Part shown: positions 16,262-24,092 of the stretch, in pieces
Layout: each line of letters begins with the position of its first letter
Numbering within the stretch: the stretch's first letter is position 1
Virus record (IMG/VR): IMGVR_UViG_3300027909_000061
Coordinates: 1 to 25,625 of that record
Origin: a virus
DNA length: 25,625 nucleotides
Strand: one strand, 5' to 3'
Made by a program: the position numbers and the translations under genes
Notes under the pieces: model-generated
Seen by the model: the letters and a program-made list of their open reading frames with translations, nothing else
The model's database searches: none
What the model was told of the DNA's origin: nothing

Positions 16262-19200
16262 TCCTCACCCCCAGACTCTAAATCGTAGATAATAATACCT
16301 GAATTAAAGTCCAGAATTTCAATGGCGGATTCTAAGTTATATTCAGTCAGGGCAGAATCAATACAAATTCTTCTTCCCTGAATATTAGGAAGAATATAAG
16401 CTCTAACAATTAAATCCTGTCCACCCCGTCTAATCCTAAGGAATACTGGCCAATCACGTTGTGTAAAGGGGGTAGCACCTACGACTGCATTTAAGATACC
16501 CGAAGGATTATCTACCCATCCACCAGCTATTCTACGTTTAATACCAATAGGAAACTCTATGAATGAGAATGGTTTATTTCCATCTAAGAATCTTGTTCTA
16601 TCCGAAATTTGAGTAATTAGAGAAATATCTCTCTTCTTTCTTAAGGGGTTAGGCCAATCCTTCTGGGATACAGATGTAACTGGTATTGGACCTAACGTAT
16701 TCTGTTGAAGATTAACTAACCAATCATAAATTGGCTTCCTTTTCAATATAGGTAACGTAGTCGAACTTGCAATTATTGGACGTTCTGCAATCGAACTAAA
16801 GTATCTCCAATCAATTACTATCTTTTTCCTACGTACAGGATTAGGCCAATCAGTTTGAACAAAAGGGGCGTTAGGACTGGTATCATCCACCATATAGTAG
16901 AAATGCCAACCCTGCCCACCGCGCTTTTCTATTAATGGATTAACATTCTCGTATCTACCTACAGGAGATTCTCCTTCTCCAGGGAATAATGTAGAACCTA
17001 ACAAATTAACTAAATGAGTCTCAGCTAATCTAACTCGAAGTAAAGGATTTGGCCAATCTAAATTATGAAGAACATCAATTTCTTGTATCTGAGGAATAAA
17101 TAGATAGCTTATTGTAGGTCTAATCTTAACTAAGGGATTAGCCCAATCCGTCTGACGATTGGGTATTGATTCCTCATAATAATAGGGGCGCGCCTGTATC
17201 CAATCCTTTACTGATCCTCTTAATCTTAATACTGGATTTTGCCAATCATATTGTGCTATTGGTAAATCACCAACTGCAAGAGAATCACTTAACCATGTCT
17301 GAGCAAGAATTTTCTTTAAGACAGGAACTTGATGGAATTGTTTTCCTACAGGAAGATTAGTAATTGGAGATGCAACTAATGGACGTTGAATCCATATATG
17401 AGGAATTGGTCTACGCCTAGCCGGAGGTAATGCTGTCCATTGAATAATACGTGGTTGATTATTATCTATTACATAATAGAATTCATGCTTCTGTGTATAG
17501 GGCTTCTTACGTAATGGATTTGGAGCACTCTGTTGTTTAAATGGAATTGCAGTTCCAGGTAAGGGAATTTCTCCAGTATATGTATTTACATCAACAATTA
17601 ATCCGAAGAACTTCTCACTAGGAACTGGCCAATTAGTCTGGCTAAAGGGTTTACCAGTAGGTTCTACGAAATAAACCGGCCGCGTCTGAATCCATGTATT
17701 AGGAACTGGTTTGGTTCTAACAGTTGGATTAGTTGTAAATTGTTTACCAACTGCTGTTTGGTCTGTAAGTAATTGTAATGACCTGGATTGTAACCAAGTT
17801 CTATTAATAACTGGATATGGCTTAACTAAGGGATTGACTACAACTCCAGGGAATATCGGTTGTGGATTAGTATCTAATCCTACTAAGGTGAAACAGGTAA
17901 TGTCTCCAGGTGCGCCTATGCCTAGAGTTATAATACAACTGAATCCTACTGGATTTAAGGAGAGATACTGTGGCTTCTGATTTATATAATCTTGTCTAAT
18001 CCTAGCTTTAACTAAGGGATTTGGATATATAATTGCGGTGAATGGATTCCCAACTATACTAGTTAATTTTTGACTCTGTTCAATTCCTAGTTGTTTGTAC
18101 GATTTCCTTGGTAAGGGATTGGGCCAATCATTTTGTCTAACTAGGGGAACGATTGAAGTTAAATTAAATATATTATAGGACCATGTAATTGCAGTTCGCT
18201 TAGATCTTAATGGTAATGGCCAATCAGTTTGTTTTACTTGAGGAACTGGACCAGGTTCAGTTTGAATACTGGAGGATACGTCTGCTAATAATCCTAATTT
18301 CCTTAAAGGAATAACTCCACTGAATAATGATTTGGGAGCATCCTGTAATGGGGCTAAAGTATTCTCTAATAAATTATTAGTCCAATCCTGCCCACCCTTC
18401 TTCTTTAATAAAGGATTAGGCCAATTGAATTGATTATTAGGAGTTAAATCAATATAATACTGTGGGCGTTCTTGTTCCCATCCTCTATTTTGCTGTCCCT
18501 TTAATAATGGATTTGGATAATCTATGGGTAAGAATGGAACTTCAGTAGGGGGTTCTAACTGTTTGAAATTAATCCAATCTTGTCCTCTTCCTTTCAATAA
18601 TGGATTTGGCCAATTATATTGGTTTTGCTGAATACTATCCTCATAAAATTGGGGTCTTTCTTCTACGAATCCTATATTTGGCCTACCTTTAATTAGTGGA
18701 TTGGGCCAGTTAAATTGATTGAAGGGGGAATTATCTACTGAGAATTGTGGCCTATCCTTAGTAAATCCTACATTGGGCTTTCCCTTATATAGAGGATTAG
18801 GCCAATCATATTGATTAAACCCTACTTGATCTTCATAATACTGAGGTCTGGGTAAGGTAAATCCTACTAGATTCCTACCACCAGGTATAGGATTATTCCA
18901 TGTTACAGGAACAAATGGAGGGGCTTCCTCTGGTGCAAATTGTGGTAAAAGATTATAACTATAGTTTAATGGTTGCTTCTTCCATTGGTCTGGATTTCTC
19001 CAGTCAATAGGAATGAACGGAGGAACTCCATCTTCCTGCGGGCGCGAACTAATATCTACTGCTAATTGGCTAGTAATCCTTAATGGGTTTGGCCAGTCAT
19101 ACTGATTAACACCCATTGGTTCAATAGGAGCAAGTGTAGATTGGAGAAGATTAACTGCTAGAGTTAATCCTGATGTTCCTAAAGGAAGTAATACAGGAAA

Positions 19201-19908
19201 TCTTACGGGGTGCGCGTTCCTAGATACTCTATCTAAAGGAGCAGTAATAGGATCAGCAGGATGGAATGCAATAGTCCAAGCAGCCCAATCATCTAAAGTT
19301 CCTGTTACATCCCATACTCCTGCATCTTCACTAGCAGCATTTAATTGTCTACCTGCACCAGCGGCGGTGCAATTAGTAGTTACTGCTCCACCAGTTCCAG
19401 TATTAGCTAATCCTGATTGATTTAAAGTATAACTAGTAGGATATGCAGTAATACCTGTTTGTTCACCTTCCATCGCAAAGAAGGTATACCACAGATAATC
19501 CTTGGCCCCGCCAGTAGGAGTACAAGTAGTTGCATTAGGCTCGGTAGCACTACCCGTAGCAACTGTAGATAATTCAGGTGGCCTAATTGTAGGATCTGCT
19601 GCATCTTGAACTGCAATGGCTAATGATGCCATTTTTCCACTACCAGCAGTAACTACTATTGTAGCTCCTTCAGTTCCATCTGCCTTTCTCCATGCTGCTG
19701 CTACTTGATCATCTGCTGCATGGGGGGAAGAATCAAACATTTCATTCCATGTAGCATCAGGCCATCCTATTGCACCTGCTACAGTGGAAGAAACAAATAC
19801 CCAAATAGTATCTCCTGCTCTAATCGTTGCAGGCAGATTTACAGTATGACTCGTGGTAGTAGACGAATCAGATGTAATCGTCGCTGAACGAATAGAAGGA
19901 AACGCCAT
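16252..19908 (-). CDS. giant W-P-N-P-L repeat virion protein
   Basis: 1218 residues. Residues 1-217 form a beta-sandwich head (GDTIWVFVSSTVAGAIGWPD; VVTAGSGKMASLAIAVQD; ending WAAWTIAFHPADP), like domains on fibre or adhesin proteins. From about 269 to 1180 come about 27 degenerate repeats with core Q-(Y/F)-(D/N)-W-P-N-P-L-x-K. Early copies are exactly 32 residues long (for example the units anchored at VTWNNP, QYDWPNPL, QFNWPNPL), each ending RPQ-(Y/F)-YED-type. Later copies vary from about 31 to 45. The C-terminus (SALTEYNLESAIEILDFNSG, then IIIYDLESGGEE) differs from the repeats. No signal peptide, membrane segment or catalytic motif. It sits in the appendage block, so a long fibre or stalk is likely, but repeat fold and binding partner are unknown. 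Confidence 0.8.
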   Translation of the reverse strand: MAFPSIRSATITSDSSTTTSHTVNLPATIRAGDTIWVFVSSTVAGAIGWPDATWNEMFDSSPHAADDQVAAAWRKADGTEGATIVVTAGSGKMASLAIAVQDAADPTIRPPELSTVATGSATEPNATTCTPTGGAKDYLWYTFFAMEGEQTGITAYPTSYTLNQSGLANTGTGGAVTTNCTAAGAGRQLNAASEDAGVWDVTGTLDDWAAWTIAFHPADPITAPLDRVSRNAHPVRFPVLLPLGTSGLTLAVNLLQSTLAPIEPMGVNQYDWPNPLRITSQLAVDISSRPQEDGVPPFIPIDWRNPDQWKKQPLNYSYNLLPQFAPEEAPPFVPVTWNNPIPGGRNLVGFTLPRPQYYEDQVGFNQYDWPNPLYKGKPNVGFTKDRPQFSVDNSPFNQFNWPNPLIKGRPNIGFVEERPQFYEDSIQQNQYNWPNPLLKGRGQDWINFKQLEPPTEVPFLPIDYPNPLLKGQQNRGWEQERPQYYIDLTPNNQFNWPNPLLKKKGGQDWTNNLLENTLAPLQDAPKSLFSGVIPLRKLGLLADVSSSIQTEPGPVPQVKQTDWPLPLRSKRTAITWSYNIFNLTSIVPLVRQNDWPNPLPRKSYKQLGIEQSQKLTSIVGNPFTAIIYPNPLVKARIRQDYINQKPQYLSLNPVGFSCIITLGIGAPGDITCFTLVGLDTNPQPIFPGVVVNPLVKPYPVINRTWLQSRSLQLLTDQTAVGKQFTTNPTVRTKPVPNTWIQTRPVYFVEPTGKPFSQTNWPVPSEKFFGLIVDVNTYTGEIPLPGTAIPFKQQSAPNPLRKKPYTQKHEFYYVIDNNQPRIIQWTALPPARRRPIPHIWIQRPLVASPITNLPVGKQFHQVPVLKKILAQTWLSDSLAVGDLPIAQYDWQNPVLRLRGSVKDWIQARPYYYEESIPNRQTDWANPLVKIRPTISYLFIPQIQEIDVLHNLDWPNPLLRVRLAETHLVNLLGSTLFPGEGESPVGRYENVNPLIEKRGGQGWHFYYMVDDTSPNAPFVQTDWPNPVRRKKIVIDWRYFSSIAERPIIASSTTLPILKRKPIYDWLVNLQQNTLGPIPVTSVSQKDWPNPLRKKRDISLITQISDRTRFLDGNKPFSFIEFPIGIKRRIAGGWVDNPSGILNAVVGATPFTQRDWPVFLRIRRGGQDLIVRAYILPNIQGRRICIDSALTEYNLESAIEILDFNSGIIIYDLESGGEECQ

Positions 19909-19917
19909 AACTAACTA

Positions 19918-20457
19918 TTAAATTCTTTTAGCTCCAATTATAGTTACGAAAGGTAATCCTGTAGGTGGGGGAGGACCACCACCGGGAGTATAAGTTAAAT
20001 AGCAAGCATAATCCCTAATAGTTTCTGGGGCCATACCACCAGAAATAAATGTTAAGGGATTAACACTGCTAATACCAGCATTACTAGTTAACCCATCATA
20101 AACTTCAGTTCCACTTTGGAAATAAAATAATCCTGAAGCAGCATTCTCTGTGCCTATACAAATATAATATGCGGCAGAAGCGGTGAGGACGAAGCCATTT
20201 AAAGAACCACCAGTAAATGTATAATATCCTGCTGCTCCAATATTAGTTCTTATATCACTCTGGGCTAATACCGTAGTTCCATCTGCGGGATCAATAATGA
20301 AGGCTCTAACATTGGCTCCAGATATTCCTTCTATATATCCACTTATGGAAACACCAGTTCCAGCTTCAGGGAATGAAGGTATTGAGATTCCTTTGCAGTT
20401 AGAATTAAATGTTCTACTGCTTCCGGGTGTGGCTGGATTATTTCCTATATCAGCCAT
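19918..20457 (-). CDS. beta-sandwich appendage protein, 179 residues
   Basis: Ser/Thr/Gly-rich strands dominate: GTGVSISGYIEGISGANVRA, FIIDPADGTTVLAQSDIR, AAGYYTFTGGSLNGFVLTAS, YYICIGTENAASGLFYFQSG. These read like an immunoglobulin- or carbohydrate-binding-type sandwich. The C-terminus has a PGGGPPPPTGLP linker and a short final strand (FVTIIGAKRI). There is no signal peptide. It is separated by 3 bases from the ConA-like gene and by 9 from the repeat protein, inside a block of non-enzymatic virion proteins. A receptor-contact or decoration function is inferred. I do not recognise a named family. Confidence 0.65.
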   Translation of the reverse strand: MADIGNNPATPGSSRTFNSNCKGISIPSFPEAGTGVSISGYIEGISGANVRAFIIDPADGTTVLAQSDIRTNIGAAGYYTFTGGSLNGFVLTASAAYYICIGTENAASGLFYFQSGTEVYDGLTSNAGISSVNPLTFISGGMAPETIRDYACYLTYTPGGGPPPPTGLPFVTIIGAKRI

Positions 20458-20460
20458 TGT

Positions 20461-21387
20461 TTATAATCTTAAGGCAGGATTATTCCAATTAGTATCAAAT
20501 TGATCGTCATATTCAAAATCAGTAAATCCGAAACTAAGGGAGCGTCCAAGTCCAAGACTATCAATAATACTACCAATAATAATTAATGAATCTGGATTAG
20601 AACCACCGGGCCAACCTTGTGTATTCCAATTAAAAATAGGATCTTCTGGAGGCCCACTTTGAGGACCCACCACTGACATTGTAGGGGTAGATTCACTATT
20701 ATTGGCAGCATTCATATAAAGATATATACCAGCATCATTTGATACTGCTGTACTTCCACTCTGTAATTTACATTGAACATTATGCCATGTATCTAAAGCT
20801 ATATTATTTAATCTTGGCCCATAACCCCCACCACCCCCACGATAGAGGTAAATATCCATTTCGGTATTTACTCTATCACTAAATAACTGAAGAACTGAAC
20901 GAGTGGGGAAATTTAATGTATCACCTTGATTTGCGTAATCAATAAATTTAGTACCAGGATTTCCTCCGGAAGTAGGAGCCCAATTTAAGGGACTAAATAT
21001 TTTTAAACTAAATCTATAATATCTAATATCTCCCTGAACACAAGAATCTAAGGCAAACCACGTAGCATGTTCTAATGCCCAACCCCAAGCACCAGCAACT
21101 AATGTACCAGTAGGAGTAAAATCAAATCTAACAAAATTACGTCCACCTGGCCCGGTTCCATTAGTTACTAATGTTCTAGTAAAAGGAACATCATTAGTAG
21201 GATCATCAGCTACATCAAATCCACATTCAGGATATGTTCCACTATTAGTAACCATTCTAAATAAGGGTTCTCCAACGGGCGGAGGTGGGGCTACTGGTTG
21301 TCTTAATATGAATTGTCCTCTTTCATCTTTAATTACACGACGGGCTAATTGACTCATTGGATCAATTAAATCCCGCCGTGTAATCAT
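20461..21387 (-). CDS. concanavalin A-like (lectin/lyase-fold) appendage protein
   Basis: 308 residues. After a short helical N-terminus (ARRVIKDERGQFILRQPVAP) and a PPPP linker comes a long jelly-roll-like domain. Visible strands are RNFVRFDFTPTG, YYRFSLKIFSPLNWAPTSGG, TKFIDYANQG, MDIYLYRGGGGGYG, then the key DTWHNVQCKLQSGS, where W-H-N at the end of a strand matches the (W/H)-H-x-(x)-x-(E/K/Q) edge strand of ConA-like domains, followed by YLYMNAANNSE and the C-terminal RSLSFGFTDFEYDDQFD. Glucan- or alginate-lyase-like enzymes share this fold, but no complete catalytic pattern can be named, so binding without cleavage is as likely. AGGGTAGAG lies shortly upstream of the ATG. Confidence 0.55.
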   Translation of the reverse strand: MITRRDLIDPMSQLARRVIKDERGQFILRQPVAPPPPVGEPLFRMVTNSGTYPECGFDVADDPTNDVPFTRTLVTNGTGPGGRNFVRFDFTPTGTLVAGAWGWALEHATWFALDSCVQGDIRYYRFSLKIFSPLNWAPTSGGNPGTKFIDYANQGDTLNFPTRSVLQLFSDRVNTEMDIYLYRGGGGGYGPRLNNIALDTWHNVQCKLQSGSTAVSNDAGIYLYMNAANNSESTPTMSVVGPQSGPPEDPIFNWNTQGWPGGSNPDSLIIIGSIIDSLGLGRSLSFGFTDFEYDDQFDTNWNNPALRL

Positions 21388-21400
21388 TCTCTACCCTAAC

Positions 21401-21895
21401 TTAGAGAGTTTCAAAGACAATGTTTGAGCCAAGCAAACCAGGAGTACCACCAGTAAATGCATTCAAGGAAAGTTCTCCCAAGGATGCAGTATTACCAAGG
21501 TAACTAATGATTTCATCTGGCCCATTCACCCAACGAACAACTCCACCGAATGCATTGAATGAAAGATTCAAAAGCATTCCTAAAGTTGAACTACGCTGAG
21601 GCTTAGTAGTAGAAGCTGCATAACTAACTGGAGGTGCAGCTAAAGCAGCAGTAGATGGATCTAATGCAGCCAAGCGTGCAGCAGTTAAAGTTGCTCCAAC
21701 TGTAGAAGTCCTACCTAATACCATAAAGGTAGGAGAACTCGCGCCAGCTTGACCACCTAAATAAACTTCTCTTAATTCTCCACGTTGCGTAGCTGAACCC
21801 CCCTGCAAAGTATGATGACCGTTATCGGTCATGTTAGTTGTATCTGCTACTGCTACGGGAGTCCAAGAAGGAATTGCCGCACCCCAACGAGCCAT
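21401..21895 (-). CDS. structural-type protein of unknown function, 164 residues
   Basis: Strong ribosome binding site (TAGGAGG, six bases before ATG 21895) after a 63-base spacer, the best-placed translation signal of this part of the operon. The protein is Ala/Gly/Thr-rich: MARWGAAIPSWTPVAVADTT, LREVYLGGQAGASSPTFMVL, PPVSYAASTTKPQRSSTLGM, then a hydrophobic NLSFNAFGGVVRWVNGPDEI and GELSLNAFTGGTPG. The alternating pattern with little charge suggests a beta-rich, multimeric virion protein. The strong binding site implies abundant product. No motif or family is recognised; an appendage, spike base or decoration role are the options. Confidence 0.7.
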   Translation of the reverse strand: MARWGAAIPSWTPVAVADTTNMTDNGHHTLQGGSATQRGELREVYLGGQAGASSPTFMVLGRTSTVGATLTAARLAALDPSTAALAAPPVSYAASTTKPQRSSTLGMLLNLSFNAFGGVVRWVNGPDEIISYLGNTASLGELSLNAFTGGTPGLLGSNIVFETL

Positions 21896-21958
21896 AAATA
21901 ACCTCCTACTTTCTAACTGTTAATGCAATAAACACCGTAAGGAAGAGAGCATGCGCGA

Positions 21959-22309
21959 TTAATTATCAGTAAGAATAATTACAGGTTCATTGGGATTTTT
22001 TTGAATTTGATTATCTACTTGTTCTAATAATCTGGCTAAAGGTTGACATTCCTTATTGCAGATTGGATTATCACATATGTAATGATCACACTTTGCGCAA
22101 TATCCCCTAGGACGTTCACGTAAAGGATTGAGTATAACTTGACTTCCACAATGGGAGCATAATTGAACATCACGTTCATATATCGCGCCTGCTCCTACTG
22201 CTGGAGTGGAGTTTCTTAATTCTGGAGGAATATCCTCTGGTCTTATACCAGGTGATTCTGAATGATCTATAATTAAATATCCTGATCTATCTTTGAGGGA
22301 ATGCTTCAT
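21959..22309 (-). CDS. zinc-binding protein with treble-clef/ribbon Cys cluster
   Basis: 116 residues from ATG 22309. A longer frame would need TTG at 22321, which has no upstream purine signal. Residues 51-88 hold CSHC (51/54), then CAKC (71/74) and CDNPICNKEC (79/84/88), so seven cysteines form at least one, possibly two zinc sites. A helical, acidic tail follows (ARLLEQVDNQIQKNPNEPVI). The N-terminal 45 residues have a strand pair (GYLIIDHSE) and a Pro-rich loop. It overlaps the 57-residue gene upstream by 23 bases. Such phage proteins often bind nucleic acid or the terminase, but nothing here fixes the role. A 63-base gap without a convincing frame follows. Confidence 0.7.
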   Translation of the reverse strand: MKHSLKDRSGYLIIDHSESPGIRPEDIPPELRNSTPAVGAGAIYERDVQLCSHCGSQVILNPLRERPRGYCAKCDHYICDNPICNKECQPLARLLEQVDNQIQKNPNEPVIILTDN

Positions 22310-22460
22310 ATTGTTTACCAATGGGGGAAATTACTGGTAATGGTTCACATTTTTTTACAGGAAGAATTAATTCCCCCCAATGATCATTTATTAAATAAAA
22401 AACTTCCTTGGTTAATACCTGATGCCCTTCTGAAGTTCGGATTATGATGTAATCTCTCAC
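22287..22460 (-). CDS. small protein of unknown function, 57 residues
   Basis: Found in the gap. The GTG at 22460 overlaps the upstream TGA by four bases (GTGA), and GGTGG stands shortly before. The product MRDYIIIRTSEGHQVLTKEV continues FYLINDHWGELILPVKKCEP and ends in EAFPQR, looking like a small strand-helix-strand protein. It overlaps the next gene's start by 23 bases. The four-base overlap with a downstream-coupled start and the uninterrupted frame support a real gene; the function is unknown. Confidence 0.7.
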   Translation of the reverse strand: MRDYIIIRTSEGHQVLTKEVFYLINDHWGELILPVKKCEPLPVISPIGKQYEAFPQR

Positions 22461-22774
22461 AATCCACCAGTCATCTTAATTAAATTGTTTACAGCGAATC
22501 CTGGCGTAACTTCCTTTACTTTAGATGGATCGTAATCATCTCCCGTATTGAGCGGACTCAATACTAACGATGGGGAATCCGGGCGCGGAATATCTCCACC
22601 AAGAAACGATGGCTGGTATTCAACTAATTCAATAGAACCACTCCCACAATAGATACATAGATCATCACGTCTATTACCTGTAATGGTTAAAGGAGCACTA
22701 TTGGTAAAATACTTAGTTGGAACCAGCCATTCCCTTCTGCACTCGTTGCAATACATTCTTGTATGTTTCATCAT
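22457..22774 (-). CDS. zinc-ribbon protein, 105 residues
   Basis: Two Cys-x-x-Cys pairs, C9/C12 (MYCNECRREWLVP) and C40/C43 (LCIYCGSGSIELVEY), are separated by 27 residues: a classic zinc ribbon. The remainder is Pro/Ser-rich (DIPRPDSPSLVLSPLNTGDD) and ends with a short amphipathic segment (GFAVNNLIKMTGG). ATG choice at 22774 or 22771 (ATGATG) is not resolved. It lies 3 bases after the 44-residue membrane protein and is coupled to the next small gene. Nucleic-acid binding or scaffolding of the packaging complex is possible. Function is not established. Confidence 0.75.
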   Translation of the reverse strand: MMKHTRMYCNECRREWLVPTKYFTNSAPLTITGNRRDDLCIYCGSGSIELVEYQPSFLGGDIPRPDSPSLVLSPLNTGDDYDPSKVKEVTPGFAVNNLIKMTGGL

Positions 22775-22777
22775 GAT

Positions 22778-22912
22778 TCATACACCATACTTTGAAATTA
22801 TTTCACTGAGAACCCACACAGCTAATCCTACGTATCCTAACTGTGAATCTCCTTTCACCGCGGCGAGAATGAAAAGGATGAACGCAAGAATGAGTAGAAT
22901 TAGGGTAATCAT
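22778..22912 (-). CDS. 44-residue two-segment membrane protein
   Basis: Read from the gap between larger genes: ATG 22912, TGA ending at 22778. The product MITLILLILAFILFILAAVK is one long hydrophobic helix; after a GDSQLGYVG turn a second segment (LAVWVLSEIISKYG) follows, giving a hairpin. Tiny proteins of this two-helix layout are common in tailed phages and are sometimes called holin-like, but function is rarely shown. It begins two bases after the TGA of the upstream gene without its own binding site, so it depends on reinitiation. The overlap of this region with a longer frame in another register is not thought to be coding. Confidence 0.75.
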   Translation of the reverse strand: MITLILLILAFILFILAAVKGDSQLGYVGLAVWVLSEIISKYGV

Positions 22913-22914
22913 AA

Positions 22915-23133
22915 TCAGGAGATTGTAACTGTAATGTTACCGGCTGAAAGGGTGGTGGTCCAAGTAGTATCTGCTGCAATATCAAACTCTCTAATTTTAC
23001 CATCAGAAGTCTGAAGGAAAAGAATTGAACGTGGCGCAACTAAGTATTCCAGTCTAACTACGTCTGAAATTAGCTGCGATGTAACTGTATTACCTGGGCC
23101 AACTTTACCTGTGATTGTAGCTTGTGAGGGCAT
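22915..23133 (-). CDS. small beta-rich protein, 72 residues
   Basis: AGGAG lies six bases before ATG 23133. The sequence has regular strands: QATITGKVGPGNTVTSQLIS, VVRLEYLVAPRSILFLQTS, then KIREFDIAADTTWTTTLSAG, ending NITVTIS. It could be a small sandwich or a domain of a virion protein. It is second in the operon, after the small-terminase candidate, and two bases before the membrane protein gene. I do not recognise the family. The neighbouring appendage genes suggest a virion role, yet a role in packaging is possible. Confidence 0.65.
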   Translation of the reverse strand: MPSQATITGKVGPGNTVTSQLISDVVRLEYLVAPRSILFLQTSDGKIREFDIAADTTWTTTLSAGNITVTIS

Positions 23134-23170
23134 TGTTTACTCCTATCCTGTCTAATCTAATCCTGCTTAA

Positions 23171-23728
23171 CTATTCATTCACACGAATGGGTTCACCGTA
23201 ATCTTCCAACTTAGATATTTCGGGACGATAAAATATGAATTGATTATTCTGTTGATTAGTTGGACCCGAATCTTTCTCAGGTTCCATGTTTTTAACAATA
23301 GCAGACATATCCTTAGCTATTGCAGCTAAGTTACGAGGGGATTCTTTTTGAAGGGCTTCAGAAGAAATACTATCCAGGGAGGATTGTAACTTACGGAGGG
23401 CTTTCTTGCTGATACGATCTTTTCTATTACGAATATAGTCTGCTATTGATTTGTTAGGTGTATTATATGTCGTGGTAGATGTAGCACCTTTAGCATACGC
23501 ACTTACGGAGGATTCAGATATACCAAACATACTTGCGATAGCTAAGGCTTCCTGTCTACCTTCAATCTCTGAAGTCTCACCTATAATTTTACGTAACGAC
23601 TCAGGGACATTATTATTTCCTTTTCCCCTGCCTTTATCATCCTGAACTATTTCAGGCGTAATTACTTTAGAACCATTACGTTGCAACTCCGTCTCAAACT
23701 CATCATTAGAAACTATACCCATAGGCAT
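23171..23728 (-). CDS. terS: probable terminase small subunit (DNA recognition)
   Basis: 185 residues, first gene of the minus-strand operon. A helix-turn-helix is visible at about residues 61-80 (ALAIASMFGISESSVSAYAK), as in small terminases and Xre-like DNA binders. A central basic helical region (IADYIRNRKDRISKKALRKL, 93-112) continues as amphipathic helices suited to ring oligomerisation (KESPRNLAAIAKDMSAIVKN). The C-terminal tail is polar and would contact the large subunit. AAAGGA lies about seven bases before the ATG, with a TACAAT -10-like hexamer at 23761-23766 and no good -35. A transcription regulator is the main alternative; the position at the head of a packaging/structural operon favours terminase. 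Confidence 0.6.
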   Translation of the reverse strand: MPMGIVSNDEFETELQRNGSKVITPEIVQDDKGRGKGNNNVPESLRKIIGETSEIEGRQEALAIASMFGISESSVSAYAKGATSTTTYNTPNKSIADYIRNRKDRISKKALRKLQSSLDSISSEALQKESPRNLAAIAKDMSAIVKNMEPEKDSGPTNQQNNQFIFYRPEISKLEDYGEPIRVNE

Positions 23729-23832
23729 GGGAAAATCCTTTCTAAACTAAACTGTATTTAATTGTATGGAATGTATGTAGGGCCGGGATGGGCCAGTCAT
23801 AAGGTATCACTAGCCGAGTCCTAACGCAAGAG

Positions 23833-23861
23833 TTGACAATGCGTCTAAAGTGGGCTAGGAT
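23833..23861 (+). promoter_or_regulatory. sigma-70-type promoter for the rightward genes
   Basis: TTGACA at 23833-23838 and TAGGAT at 23856-23861 with a 17-base spacer: a consensus -35 and a good -10. Transcription would begin near 23868, just before AGGAGG at 23870-23875, which serves the ATG at 23883. The spacer contains the first copy of an 11-base direct repeat (AATGCGTCTAA), so it may be a regulated early promoter. Confidence 0.7.
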
Positions 23862-23916
23862 GCATCTTCAGGAGGTCATCCGATGTCTACCCCTACCCAA
23901 CCGAGAATGCGTCTAA
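23838..23916 (+). repeat. 11-base direct repeat flanking the promoter -10 and gene start
   Basis: AATGCGTCTAA occurs at 23838-23848 (in the promoter spacer) and again at 23906-23916 (codons 8-12 of the first rightward gene), 68 bases apart. A pair of exact 11-mers in 80 bases is more than expected by chance. It could be a repressor operator pair; no protein is identified. Confidence 0.4.
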
Positions 23917-24059
23917 CCCGGATTACATGTAGTAATTGTTTGAAAGAATTCACTCCAAAAAGACCCTGGCAAAGATTCTGTAAGAAGAAATGCAGAGCAA
24001 CTTATTGGAACGATATGCAGAGGCTCACTCCAATACCTATTCCTACTATACAGAAATAA
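23883..24059 (+). CDS. 58-residue zinc-finger protein
   Basis: Perfect AGGAGG seven bases before ATG 23883; stop TAA at 24057. The product has C16-x-x-C19 (ITCSNCLKEFTP) and C33-x-x-x-C37 (FCKKKCRATYW), a small Cys4 finger of the FCS/MYM-like or DUF2256-like kind. Basic residues surround the finger (PKRPWQRFCKKKCR), suggesting nucleic acid binding. It is the first gene of the rightward unit, read directly from the strong promoter with almost no leader. An early regulator or host-targeting protein is plausible but not shown. Confidence 0.75.
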   Translation: MSTPTQPRMRLTRITCSNCLKEFTPKRPWQRFCKKKCRATYWNDMQRLTPIPIPTIQK

Positions 24060-24092
24060 ATATATGGGACCAAGTTGTGGAATGAATGAGGT

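Noticed and set aside
22803-23039. Minus-strand frame of 78 codons in another register
   Set aside because: It overlaps the 72-residue and 44-residue genes, which have better starts, coupling and a sensible membrane profile.
1-23728. Excess of GCGC tetramers in an AT-rich sequence
   Set aside because: Conspicuous by eye, but codon choice for Ala/Arg could produce it and I could not count against an expectation.
23761-23766. Promoter for the minus-strand operon (TACAAT on the minus strand)
   Set aside because: Good -10-like hexamer at a suitable place, but no -35 at 16-19 bases; not listed as a feature.
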